Assembly (NCBI GenBank): GCA_905221615.1
Contig: CAJNDT010005875.1
Coordinates: forward strand, 434,001-498,000
Length of the DNA: 64,000 nt
Source of the DNA: Symbiodinium sp. CCMP2592
Taxonomy: Eukaryota; Sar; Dinophyceae; Suessiales; Symbiodiniaceae
Direction of reading: 5' to 3'
Shown: positions 12,763 through 22,423 of the stretch, one piece after another
Layout: every line of letters begins with the position of its first letter
How positions within the stretch are numbered: position 1 is the stretch's first letter
The notes under the pieces: generated by a model
What the model was told of the DNA's origin: nothing
Database searches by the model: none
Seen by the model: only the letters and a program-made list of their open reading frames with translations
Program-made: the position numbers and the translations under genes

Positions 12763-12880
12763 GTACTCTACTTGTTTGCATTGGAGCTTGACGCAGTTTA
12801 CACCGGCATCGATGGAAGTCTACCCCACCAATTCCACAGAGCGGATCTTCTGCGTGTGCGTCATCGTTTCTGCAATGGCA
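12763..12880 (+). CDS. Voltage-gated CNBD channel: pore and S6 exon
   Basis: An AG acceptor precedes 12763. The exon reads through the pore helix and filter region (HWSLTQFTPASMEVYPTNS) into the start of S6 (ERIFCVCVIVSAMA), and probably ends at a GC donor at 12881. The sequence WSLTQFTPASM followed by a polar linker and E-R-I-F is a pore layout I associate with protist/dinoflagellate relatives of EAG/HCN channels. It lacks the GYG filter of classical potassium channels, so ion selectivity cannot be assigned. The S5-to-pore turret exon and the S6 end were not located. A stretch near 12929-12970 could carry the S6 end but contains an in-frame TAG in the likeliest frame. Confidence 0.75.
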
Positions 12881-12985
12881 GCTTGTCCCAAAGGCTGCAG
12901 GTCAGGCAGCAGGTTACAGTGGCGTCCAAATTTCTGCTCGATCCAGAATGAGTAGCGCAATTGGATGCAGTTGGAGACACGAGTG

Positions 12986-13471
12986 GGCTTTAGTTAAGAA
13001 GTGAGTTCACTGCGACGTAGACGCTTGGCGGCTTAGCATTTATGGTTTCGTTCTATTTCTAACCGGCGATTCTGAAGCAGATTCGCCACAGCTAGCTGCC
13101 AAGCCGGCTGCACGCAGCTTGAACTGCCGTTGCAGGTGATTTTCTCTTCTTTCATTTCTGCCATGACGAATGCGATGACTCAGCTTCGGACTCTGAACAA
13201 GGAGCGCGGTATTCACCAGACTTAGACCGTGTGAAATAGACTTCTGCAAGCGGATCGCGGTTTGGTGACCCTTTCTAGTGGAGTCGAACGTCAGTTCCTG
13301 AGCTTGTCAGCCTGTCGGATTTCCAGCATGCTTCCATAGGAAGCCCGACTTGCGCTTGGTTTGTGTCCAATGTGACCGACTTGCCCGAAGCCTTGCACGG
13401 CATACTGCCTCAATGTTGATCGAGATTCCTGTCTCATGCCTCCTGTGTGCAAGCAAACGAGCATTGCACAG
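12986..13471. other. Channel intron, no gene seen
   Basis: Lies between the pore/S6 exon and the C-linker exon. No convincing coding stretch on either strand. Confidence 0.4.
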
Positions 13472-14319
13472 GACCGGAACGACCAGTTCTCCCTGCTCCG
13501 CAGATATTTGACCCAATGCCCCCTGACTGACAATTATTACTTGGTTGCGGCTGTGCGTGTAAACAAATCTCAGATGAGACTCCCAACCCAGGCAATGTGT
13601 CTGGAGGGCTACTTGCGCGGGTCCTGCAGAGCGTGAACTCTGCCATGAACAGGAACAAGCGACGTGTGCCTCGCCTGTAGGACAGATCCTTTTCTTTAGA
13701 AGGTGGAATCTTGTGAGGTTAGGGCACTGACTCCTGAAGCTCCTTTAGGTGTGGTGCCTGTGGTGCGTTGAACTGTGTTGGAGCAAGCAGCTGTCTGCGT
13801 CTTCAGAGTCTCAGGTGCACGAGGAGGACATCAGGGTTCTGTCGATGCTTCCTCTCAGTCTGCGGCAAGACCTCAACTCCGAGGCCTGATCTGCTCTGGG
13901 TTTCCTGGTGTGCTTGCAAGAAGCTGCAGTGCAAGCGGCGCCCTGAGAGGTCTACTCTCCCACCTTTGCCCTGCATCCCTTCTTTGCCGTCTGCAGCTCT
14001 TGCTTCATGGCCAGCAGAATCGCCGGTTGACAGCGTCGAAGCGTTCGGATCCAGGTTCGACGTTTACTGAAAGCAGAAGGCTGTGGCATGCCGTGGCCTG
14101 TGGCCTGGGCCTGTGTGACTGAGGTTTCGAGCCCCAAGTCCGTAAGCTCTACTCTGTGGGTCTGAAAGGAAGGTCACTGCCGCCGAACCAGGCCGGAGCA
14201 CGACAGACTTGGCCCTCGCCTTCGGCAAAGCATCGGAGTAGCTCGACCAGCCCCTGTGCCAGGAACTCATCACCTCTGGCGAAGCGGCCACGACGATGTA
14301 TTTCATCACAGCTGGGGCA
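13472..14319 (+). CDS. Voltage-gated CNBD channel: C-linker and CNBD exons
   Basis: Five exons continue the channel. 13472 to about 13517 encodes DRNDQFSLLRRYL and a few more residues. 13592-13665 encodes NVSGGLLARVLQSVNSAMNR. 13815-13883 encodes VHEEDIRVLSMLPLSLRQDL. 13950 to about 14000 encodes VYSPTFALHPFF. About 14236-14319 carries ITSGEAATTMYFITAGA, the phosphate-binding-cassette region of a cyclic-nucleotide-binding domain. Phases agree across the introns at 13666-13814 (GT-AG) and 13884-13949 (GC-AG, 66 bp). The pattern LPLSLRQDL then HPFF then GE..T.MYF is the usual C-linker/CNBD order of EAG/HCN/CNG-type channels. The exons between the HPFF segment and the CNBD core, and the rest of the CNBD beta-roll, are missing from this model. 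Confidence 0.7.
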
Positions 14320-14511
14320 GCTCGACCTTCAGTGTGAACGAGATCGGCAATGCCCTCTTTGCCCAGATCGTTGTGGGGTCCGTGTCTAAGCGAACTCGAA
14401 GTTTTGACCCTAGAACACTGCAGGCTTTGAGCTACAAGTGTGACAAGCAGCTGTCACCGCTTCCAATTCTGCTGCAAGAAGGCAGGAAGGGTTCTTGGAC
14501 AACGCCTTGAT

Positions 14512-15018
14512 GAGTTTTGGTGTGCTGCAGGGTTGGATCTCGCCGCAGCAGTTAGGCTAATATGTAATAGTATATCGCATGTTATATACAACCATAGATG
14601 TTTATTCTAACCCGGCATGTTAGAACACAATATAGTCCTTGGTAATCTCGTATAATATAACATACATCTAAGAAGCATACATAGCTATAGACATAAGCAT
14701 CTATACATATATGCACAAAAAACATATGCAAGATGTTATAGTCCGCTGCCAAATTGTCACAGTATGGAATTATAGCCCTTTGAACATATTGTAATACATA
14801 GATGTGTATGTGCCTATATACAGACTAGGAGCAAAAAGCAGTGCTTGGAAGCTCAGCTGTCTGACGGCTCGTGATGGTGAAGCCTGTGAACGGTGTTCCG
14901 TATTTTTTTATGTATGCCCTACTGTAATCTGTCGGAAACACATGTCGCGGAGCTCTGAACGTCACATCTCAGCTCCAAAGCCAAAGCCGGTGTTCTATAA
15001 CTTGTAGGATTTGAGAAT
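14512..15018. other. AT-rich stretch of channel intron
   Basis: About 14550-14830 is clearly AT-richer than its surroundings, with ATATAT/ACATA words but no exact tandem repeat. No gene seen. Confidence 0.4.
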
Positions 15019-16051
15019 GTGCGTGTATCTGACAGCCCCTGGTCCTACTTAGAATTCCGGAAGGCTTCAAAACTGTCTGGCTCCATTGTTGTGACGATGC
15101 CCATGGCCGTTGTGTGGACACATATCGTCAGCGCGGCAAGTCGGCTGTGCGAGCAAAACAAGCCCTGTGCCACTGATGCTTTGCCCCTTAAAGAGGGGAC
15201 AAAGTTGGGGGATGAGGAAGCTGCTCAACAAAGAGAGAAACCGCATTTCGGAGCACTGCTGACCAACCGGCTGCATCTAACAGGAAGCAGGAACCAGCTG
15301 CAGGAGCAAATGGACCAGCTTGAATCTGTGCTGGAGGAGACAAGGTACATGCTCACGCACGAGCAAAGACTTGTTCAGGAGTTAAAGGCTCAGCTCAAAG
15401 AGGAGAAGGCCAGACGGGAGAGACAGTGGCGGACGATGCAGGATGAGCTTGACATGTAGTGCGTGGAGATACGGCAGCTTCACGAGGAGCTCGAGAATGC
15501 CCAGGTGGCGCTGCATCAGAAGGGGGAGGCATTGCATCAAGAGCTGCAGGGCGAAGAACGGTCGCATGACATGGAGTTCGACGTGTACAGGGCACGCGAG
15601 AGCGAGACAGAGTTGTTGACAGCTCTCTTTGAGCATGCCCGCATCCAGGTGAGTGCCCACAAGACTTCGGGAAGGGAGGAAGGGAACGTGTTACAGGAAC
15701 TGCGCGCAGAACTGGAGCTGGCTCAGCGCAAAGCATCCGAGGAGCAGAAAGCTGTGGACGAGCTCCGGGTGAGGTTATGCCACGAAGAGGCCGCGCGACA
15801 TCAGTTGGAAGACGTAAATGAGTTGCAAAGGTCTTATTACGTGGAAGATGTTCACAACAACAGGGCCTTTCGAGCCGATGTGGCAGAACTCTTGCAACAG
15901 CTGGGATTCGGACAACGACATCCTGGCATTGCAAAGGAGGTTGCATCGGCAAGTGGAGATCCACATTCTCCGTATGGAGCTGGATGAGGCTAAGGCTAAG
16001 GCTGAGAGCCAAGCAACAGAAGTTTCACTGCCGCACGGCCTTTGCGGCTGA
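15019..16051 (+). pseudogene. Decayed coiled-coil gene copy nested in channel intron
   Basis: One frame is open from 15019 to 15987 apart from a single TAG at 15457-15459. It encodes long Glu/Leu/Gln-rich heptad-like helices (LEEVRs-type blocks such as LESVLEETRYMLTHEQR and ELRAELELAQRKASEEQ). After about 15900 the coiled-coil continues in another frame (ILRMELDEAKAKAESQATE) to about 16020. So the copy carries at least one nonsense codon and one frameshift, or an unrecognised intron. It is clearly homologous to the two tandem copies at 52.8-55.2 kb: the block EETRYML, the spacing and the GIA segment followed by SPYGAG all match. It sits within the intron between the CNBD core exon and the C-terminal exons of the channel gene, in the same orientation. 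It is therefore unlikely to be part of the channel, though this cannot be excluded without transcripts. The parent protein is not identified. Confidence 0.55.
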
Positions 16052-16295
16052 AGATGCAGAATTTCTGCAACGGCGGGCTCAAAGACATCCGGCATTGCAT
16101 GATCTTGCCCAGACATATACATAGACTTCGATGCACACAGATCCACCTGCTTGTTCAACGAGAATCTCCAAAAGATCCCAACCAGCATCGATTGGTGCGT
16201 TTCATGGCTGTATACTGTGGAGGCGAAAGTCGTTCTGGCCAGCTCCTGCTGGCGAAAAGTGCCTGTCTTTCAATTTGCAAATGCCTGAGCTCTAT

Positions 16296-16319
16296 ACATA
16301 TGTAGATATATACATATAT

Positions 16320-16351
<32 letters not shown>

Positions 16352-16695
16352 GTATATATACTTATATACATATATACATATACACATATATACATATATA
16401 CATATATACATATATACATATATACATATATACATATATACATATATACATATATACATATATACATATATACATATATACATATATATATACATATATA
16501 CATATATATACATATATACATATATACATATATACATATATACATATATACATATCACATATACACATATACACATATATACACATATATACATATCTAC
16601 ATATATACATATTACATATATACATATATACATATAGACATAGTATATATGTATATATGTGTATATGTATATATGTATATAAGTATATATACTAA
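16296..16695. repeat. (TATACA)n-type microsatellite
   Basis: About 400 bp of TA/CATA units. All Tyr/Ile/Thr- and Met/Cys-rich frames across it are artefacts. Confidence 0.95.
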
Positions 16696-16849
16696 TGCTA
16701 CGCAGCCCGCCTCGGCCGCCGGCTGCAGTAGGGCCAGCAGGGGCGCAGAGCAGGGGCCAAACTGCGAAGGGCCTCTTAAAGCAGGTGTAATTTAGTTGCA
16801 GGGTCAGGGCTACTTGGAGAAGTGTGGCAAGTGTAGAGCAAACACATGC

Positions 16850-17800
16850 AGCAAAACCCACAGTGGAGCCGGGGGCAGGCCGAAAGAAAAGAAAAGGTGA
16901 AAGAAAACGAGCAGGCAGAAGACAAAAAACAAGGGGAAGCCGGAGGAGGAAGGGGGGGCCGGAGGTGGAAGGGTGGGGGGGAGGGGGGGGGGAAGAAAAC
17001 AAGCCAAAAAGAAGTGCACGAAAAAGTCGCAATGGAAAAAACACGCGAGGGCAGGACAAGACGGAAGGGTGGGAAAAGGGGCCGGGGGAAGGCCCGGGGG
17101 GAGGGGGGCCGGGGAAGGGAGGGAGGGTCGGGGGGGGGGGGAAGCTTCAACGAGGAAGCAGGAGAGCCAAAGCACGCGAACGAAACATAAGAAGAAAAAA
17201 CAGTGGAGCCGGCCCGGGGGGGGGCAGGCCGAAAAAGCCAAAGCACGCGAACGAAACATAAGAAGAAAAGGCAGTGGAGCCGGCTCGGTGGGGGGCAGGC
17301 CGAAAGAGGAGAAAAGGTCGAAAAAACACGCGAGGGCAGGACAACACGGAAGGGTGGACTGGCCGGCCGGAGGAGGAAGGGGGGGCCAGCAAGAGGGGGA
17401 GGGGGGAAGGAAGGAAAACAAGCCAAAAAAGTGCAGACAAGACGGAAGGGTGGGAAAAGGGCCGGAACAAAACAGCAAAACGAGAGCTTCAACGAGGAAG
17501 TAGGAAAGAAGCACGCAAACGAAACATAAGAAGAAAAGACAGTGGAGCCGGGGGCAGGCCGAAGAGAGAAGAAAAGGTGAAAGAAAACGAGCAGGCAATC
17601 GAAAAAACACGCGAGGGCAGGACAAGACGGAAGGGTGGGGAACCAAAAAAGGAAAACGAGCGAGGAGGGCAGAGGGGAGGACGGGCCGGAGGGGGAGAAG
17701 AGAGAGGGAGGGGACGGGAAGGGCGGGGGTAGGGAGGGGCCCGGGAGGGGGGAGCAGGAGGGGGGGAGGCAAATTCGGCAGCAAAAAAGGACGGAAGCCG
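16850..17800. repeat. Purine-rich minisatellite-like block
   Basis: For almost 1 kb the plus strand is overwhelmingly A and G. Longer motifs recur: AGTGGAGCCGG near 16860, 17202, 17273 and 17540; GGCAGGCCGAA; and a module with ACGCGAGGGCAGGAC near 17044, 17328 and 17608. It therefore consists of diverged, interspersed tandem modules rather than a simple microsatellite. Strong strand asymmetry leaves several frames open on both strands, including a 331-codon frame on the minus strand. None has a credible protein composition. Confidence 0.8.
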
Positions 17801-17929
17801 GGCAAGGGGGTCGAAAACAGTCGCTAAAAACGGGTGGAAGTTTGCGTTTGGGCTGCAGGGAGAAGGATTAGGTAGAGGGTTGGTTGGTTAGTATTAACCA
17901 TCAAGACGCCAGAGGCCTTTGGCCTCGGC

Positions 17930-18125
17930 GGATATGTATATAAGTATACATGTATATATGTATATATGTATATATGTACAAATGTATATATGTATATATG
18001 TATATATGTATAAATGTATATATGTATATATGTATATATATGTATATATGTATATATGTATATATGTATATATGTATATATGTATATATGTATATATGTA
18101 TATATGTATATATGTATGTATATTC
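17930..18125. repeat. (TATATG)n-type microsatellite
   Basis: About 195 bp of TATATG units in the last large intron of the channel gene. Confidence 0.95.
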
Positions 18126-18265
18126 GTGGCAGGTCCTACGCCACTGCTCTGACTGCTTAGCACGTTTTCGCCGACGTGTAATGGCACATGGCTCACAGCA
18201 GCCGGGGTGGCTCCCTGTCATAACAGCCTCGCCAAGCGGATCTCTTCTGCAGCGTATGAAAGAAA

Positions 18266-18575
18266 GATGTATATATGTATATATGTGTATATGTATATAG
18301 GTATATATGTATATATGTATATATGTATATATGTGTATATGTATATATGTATATATGTATATATGTATATATGTATATATGTCTATATGTATATATGTAT
18401 ATATGTATATATGTATATATGTATATATGTATATATGTATATATGTATATATGTATATAGGTATAGAGGTATATATGTATATATGTATATATGTTTATAT
18501 GTATATATGTTTATGTGTATATATGTTTATGTGTATATGTGTATATGTGTATATGTGTATATGTTTATATGTATA
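18266..18575. repeat. (TATATG)n-type microsatellite with TG variants
   Basis: About 310 bp of ATGTATAT units with occasional GTGTATAT and GTTTATAT variants. Confidence 0.95.
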
Positions 18576-18654
18576 TCTATGCACATACACACACATGTAT
18601 GTACACGTGTACATACGGGTATATGCATGTGTATACGTCGACGTCTACGTCTAT

Positions 18655-18734
18655 GAATATTTATACATGTATACCTATATGTATACCGATATGTATATGT
18701 ATATGTATATGTGTATGTATATGTATATGTATAC

Positions 18735-18767
<33 letters not shown>

Positions 18768-18768
18768 C

Positions 18769-18803
<35 letters not shown>

Positions 18804-18804
18804 C

Positions 18805-18869
<65 letters not shown>

Positions 18870-18870
18870 G

Positions 18871-18910
<40 letters not shown>

Positions 18911-18985
18911 TTATGTATATGTATATGTTTATGTATATGTATATGTATATGTGTATCTGTATGTGTATGTGTATGTACGCATGTC
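18655..18985. repeat. (TATATG)n microsatellite
   Basis: About 330 bp of near-perfect TATATG units, ending about 35 bp before a channel exon. Confidence 0.95.
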
Positions 18986-19018
18986 TACGCGCACCAACAC
19001 ATGTATTGCAATTTCCAG

Positions 19019-19806
19019 GCAAGTGGATCTCCGAGGCGGCTCTCTGGATATTCTGGTCCCACAATGGCCACGCCAATACTGGGCTCGAGGAGCCACCCGG
19101 CCCACAACCATGTCCGACTCAAATCTGCCGACAGCATTGCTGTCTGTGCTGGAAGAGGAAATCACATGCTGGCCTTTTGCAGCGAAGTCGCGGATGTGTT
19201 TCGATTGGCATTCTCCAAGACAGCGACGTACCCACTTTCAGCCCAAGGTGTGACGTTGTCGGCTTGGATGCTGGCAAGTTCCAGGAGACGCGGTTGGAGC
19301 CCTGTCCTCCCAACTGCGGGGTCCTGGCCGGTGGCCCCCACCACCTAGCGAAGCTTCCTGTTGCTTCGTGTTTTCATGCTGCGGGCAAGATGTCATGGCC
19401 TGGTGCTCCCAACAAGCCAAACCAGGGCCTGGGCGTCTCGATCGTTGTAGAAGCCCGCGGCTTTTGTTATAGGTTCCGCCCGGCCCAAATCTCAGCGCCG
19501 CAGCGCCGCTGTCGGTGCATGCATCCGAAGGAGATCTTCAAGGATGACAGTACCGTGAAGAGCTATGCCGTGGCTCTGGCAGCATGGCCCCCTCTTTCCA
19601 GGAGAAAGTTTCACATAAATGAGGGTTTCGGCGAATCGGCATTCTAGATCATTCTAGTAATCTAGGCGAAGATCTTTTGGGGCCTACATGATGGTTTTGC
19701 AGATCCCTCCGACCGGAGCACTGAGATGGCATTCTGGGCACACTTCATGGAGAACCCGGGCACTCTGACGGACGCCTGGGCAGATGAGGCCGACGCATGG
19801 AGTTGA
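19019..19806 (+). CDS. Voltage-gated CNBD channel: C-terminal exons and stop
   Basis: The exon at 19019 to about 19080 follows a CCAG acceptor. It encodes [18 protein letters not shown], the conserved end of the CNBD region in protist channels (W-x-E-A-A-L-W then W-x-H-x-G). A second exon from about 19248 reads [13 protein letters not shown], matching the usual following block. The probable last exon, 19703-19806, encodes [20 protein letters not shown] and ends in TGA at 19804-19806. The exon or exons between 14.32 and 19.02 kb that would complete the CNBD beta-roll were not located. The intron there is up to about 4.7 kb and full of repeats. Assignment to the same gene rests on order, strand and domain continuity. 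Confidence 0.6.
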
Positions 19807-20220
19807 GGGTTGATGTTAGGTGTTCGCTGGCATGCCTTTGACAGGAGTTGCTTTTCGACTGGGCCATGGGTGCATTGGTCAGTGCGGAAAGGACGCTCAG
19901 CCAAGATTTTGGAAAACTTCCCAGCTCGGGCTCACTTGCAGAGGGCTTTTCAGATTGCATCAAGCATGCAAGCAAGGCAACAGACTGTTGTAGGAGTTGC
20001 AAGTGGGGACGGGCAGGCTGAATAATGCTGCAGGGAACCTGCGAGGACGATCGACATTTCAAGAGCGCCCGGTCTGTCAGGTATGTTGGCGGTGTGATCA
20101 ACCCGGACCATCGCAACGCTGCATTCACCAAGCACATAATCAACAAGCGCCGCTCTAGCAACTCGAACTGAGTTCAGCTCACTGGGTTAAGGGAATGGGT
20201 GGCCATGCTAACAGGCCTAC

Positions 20221-20905
20221 TTATCCACGGGTCGGTGACGTGCTTGACCAACACCGTACCTGCCGGGCTAGCACGCTGAAAATTAGATGCCACAAGCTGT
20301 CATTGACTTGCCGTTTGCGGGAAGACATGTCGCCAGGCAGCGCAATGCTGGACGAGACGCACTTAGGCCAGAGGTACTTGCCAATGTTCGGGACCGTTTC
20401 ACTGTTTCCGATTTCCGAGACCAGAGAGGGACATTTTTTTTCGTCACTTTCGCCAGGCAAGGTCTTCCCTAAAAGTGGAAGCTCCATCGCAGACACGCCG
20501 GAGTAGCTCGTTTTCTGCGAGGCCAGCACATTCGATTCATTGGCGGGGTGAGATGGTTTCAACACCTCAGACTGAATGGGAGGCACATTCCCCCGCTGCA
20601 TCTTATGCCTGAATATCAGGACTTCCATCCTGGGTGATTCCCACTCTGGCCGGAGGCTGGAATGGTTGCACTCAGGCCTGTCTGATGAGAGCCAGGACGT
20701 TAGACTCCGTTAGACGTTTGGTCAGTTCGTATACACGTAGAATCAGTGAAGTTTGAAGAAGCATGCTTTTTGGGCTCCGGGCGACGCTAAGTGTCAGCCA
20801 TTGGGGCCGGAATTCTTCATCTGGCACCAGCTTCCAGTTTACCAGCTCCGCCTGTGTTCCCCGGCCGAAGAGATTGCATCGCGTGGCACTCGCTTGTGTG
20901 CACAC
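20221..20905 (-). CDS. Exon-like segments, unknown gene
   Basis: 20905-20672 on the minus strand reads LVNWKLVPDEEFRPQWLTL, continues through LILRVYELTKRLTESNVL and then stops; it looks like a real C-terminal exon. 20628-20221 in another frame is Ser/Pro/Lys-rich (SDEKKCPSLVSEIGNSETV) and less certain. The plus strand at 20330-20460 also gives a plausible exon (VRDRFTVSDFRDQRGTFFF) with a following GT. The strand of this part is therefore unresolved. No family recognised. Confidence 0.3.
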
Positions 20906-21236
20906 TTTTTCTCAGCATCGTAGTTAGTAGTTGGTCTTGCTTCCGTTTGCGGCTTTTCTCTCTCATGGGCGCTGGTGAGACAAACTCGCGCTGAGCTGTC
21001 TGTTGCCTTTGTAGCTCTTTGCTGTCAGGGGTTTTGCACGGGGATCCAAAACGAAGTCGACGAAGCCAAGTCTTTGCAGAAGGGCCAGCAGAGTGTATTG
21101 GTTTTGGCTTCCAGTGCTGCTTCAGTGCACAGGCAGGTTCGGCAAAAGCCTGTCCTGCTCGGTGCTTTCCTAGCTTGGCAGTAAACTTGTCCGGCCCTGA
21201 AATGCAGTGCTTAGTCTGCCCATTAGTCGTAGGGCT

Positions 21237-21540
21237 TTAGGGTGTAGACCCATTCTTCCAGCGGGACTTCCCAGATGTCCTTTTGCTGCCAAGCAGTGCT
21301 GACGGTGTATGATCCGGAACTGTGCAGTCCATGGATCTTGACGGCCTCGCAGGCCCTTTGAACTTGAGTGCGACTGACATGAGTCCACCACACCCTCCCG
21401 CAGAGCCAAAGAGAGACAGCAGACGGCCGCTCGGCCCTCTGTTCCTCAGCGCTGAAGCGGCTGACATGTCCCAAAAAGCGCCGTCTGGTGGTGGGGCCTG
21501 TCGAAAGCCACATGTGGGACTCCGCTTTTCGTGTTCCCAG
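21237..21540 (-). CDS. C-terminal exon of unknown gene
   Basis: The minus-strand frame reads RRRFLGHVSRFSAEEQRAER and later WWTHVSRTQVQRACEAVK, and finishes with WQQKDIWEVPLEEWVYTLKP before a stop at 21237-21239. The balanced aromatic/charged composition and clean stop suggest a genuine terminal exon. Upstream it runs into a (GT)n repeat, where the exon must begin. Partner exons further up the minus strand were not identified. Function unknown. Confidence 0.4.
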
Positions 21541-21563
21541 TGTGTGTGTGTGTGTGTGTGTGT
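21540..21563. repeat. (GT)n microsatellite
   Basis: A run of about twelve GT units at the edge of the minus-strand exon. Confidence 0.9.
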
Positions 21564-22025
21564 GGTTAGCTTTCTGGTGAAGTGTGAAGGACATCCCCAA
21601 ACTACTTCACGGACTGAACCCATGTTTGCTGCTGATTCACCATCCAGCAGTCCCTCATGCATGACCATGCGACGCGGCTTGCTCTCCGAAGCGCTCGGAA
21701 GGTCACGCGGTCACTCGGCCTAGGGCCTAGAGAACCATCAGCTTCGGCCGAGGACCTCTCCGGAAGCTGCAGCTGCAAGCGACGAGGTTTGACGAGGCAG
21801 AGGCCACTGCAAATGTGATTTGTGCAAATGCCAAGAAAGAAGCCGGGGTTATAAAAATACAGATGGGAATGGACAAGAAGAGCAGTACAGTCACATCATA
21901 AAGCCGGTAATGTAGCGATGTCGTAGTAGGTGGGTATCTACGCAGGTAGCCAGGCATGCAAGGAGGGAGGTAGGTAGCTCGGTGGGCAGGGAAGGCTAAG
22001 TAGTGTTCGTAGGAGTTGTGGTAGT

Positions 22026-22027
22026 GG

Positions 22028-22103
<76 letters not shown>

Positions 22104-22170
22104 CGTAGTCGTAGTCGTAGTCGTAGTAGCAGTAGTAGCCGTACTAGCAGTAGTAGCAGTAGTAGCAGTA
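22026..22170. repeat. (GCA/GTA)n microsatellite
   Basis: Runs of GCA, then GTA, then mixed units over about 145 bp. Poly-Leu, Val, Thr and Ala frames across it are artefacts. Confidence 0.95.
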
Positions 22171-22423
22171 AGTGTCTCGGCCCGAAGAAGTTTTTCCAGT
22201 TTCGGCGGGGAGGGCCTTTTCGCACACACGCCTTGTGCTCGGCACCACTACCTGCTGTCTGAGCCTTTGAGGGCTGCCGCTGATTTCGATCAGGCATCTC
22301 GCTTTTCCTTGGGGCCTTCGGGCCGGAGATGCCAAGGTCGCCGCCGGCGACACCCGCGGACAGCTCGATGACACGAGCCATGGCACGGGCACTACGGATA
22401 CTGCTGCTGACATTGGGAACTAT

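Noticed and set aside
16810..17805. A 331-codon minus-strand frame rich in Pro, Phe, Leu and Ser
   Set aside because: It results from the one-sided purine content of the plus strand. All frames look alike and no motif is present.
16292..18870. Long ORFs rich in Tyr/Ile/Cys/Met/Val over several frames
   Set aside because: They are direct translations of TATATG/TATACA microsatellites. They are open in several frames on both strands and have no protein-like complexity.
21322..21723. Plus-strand 133-codon frame with a Cys-Val run
   Set aside because: The Cys-Val run is a (GT)n repeat, and the opposite strand has a more convincing C-terminal exon.
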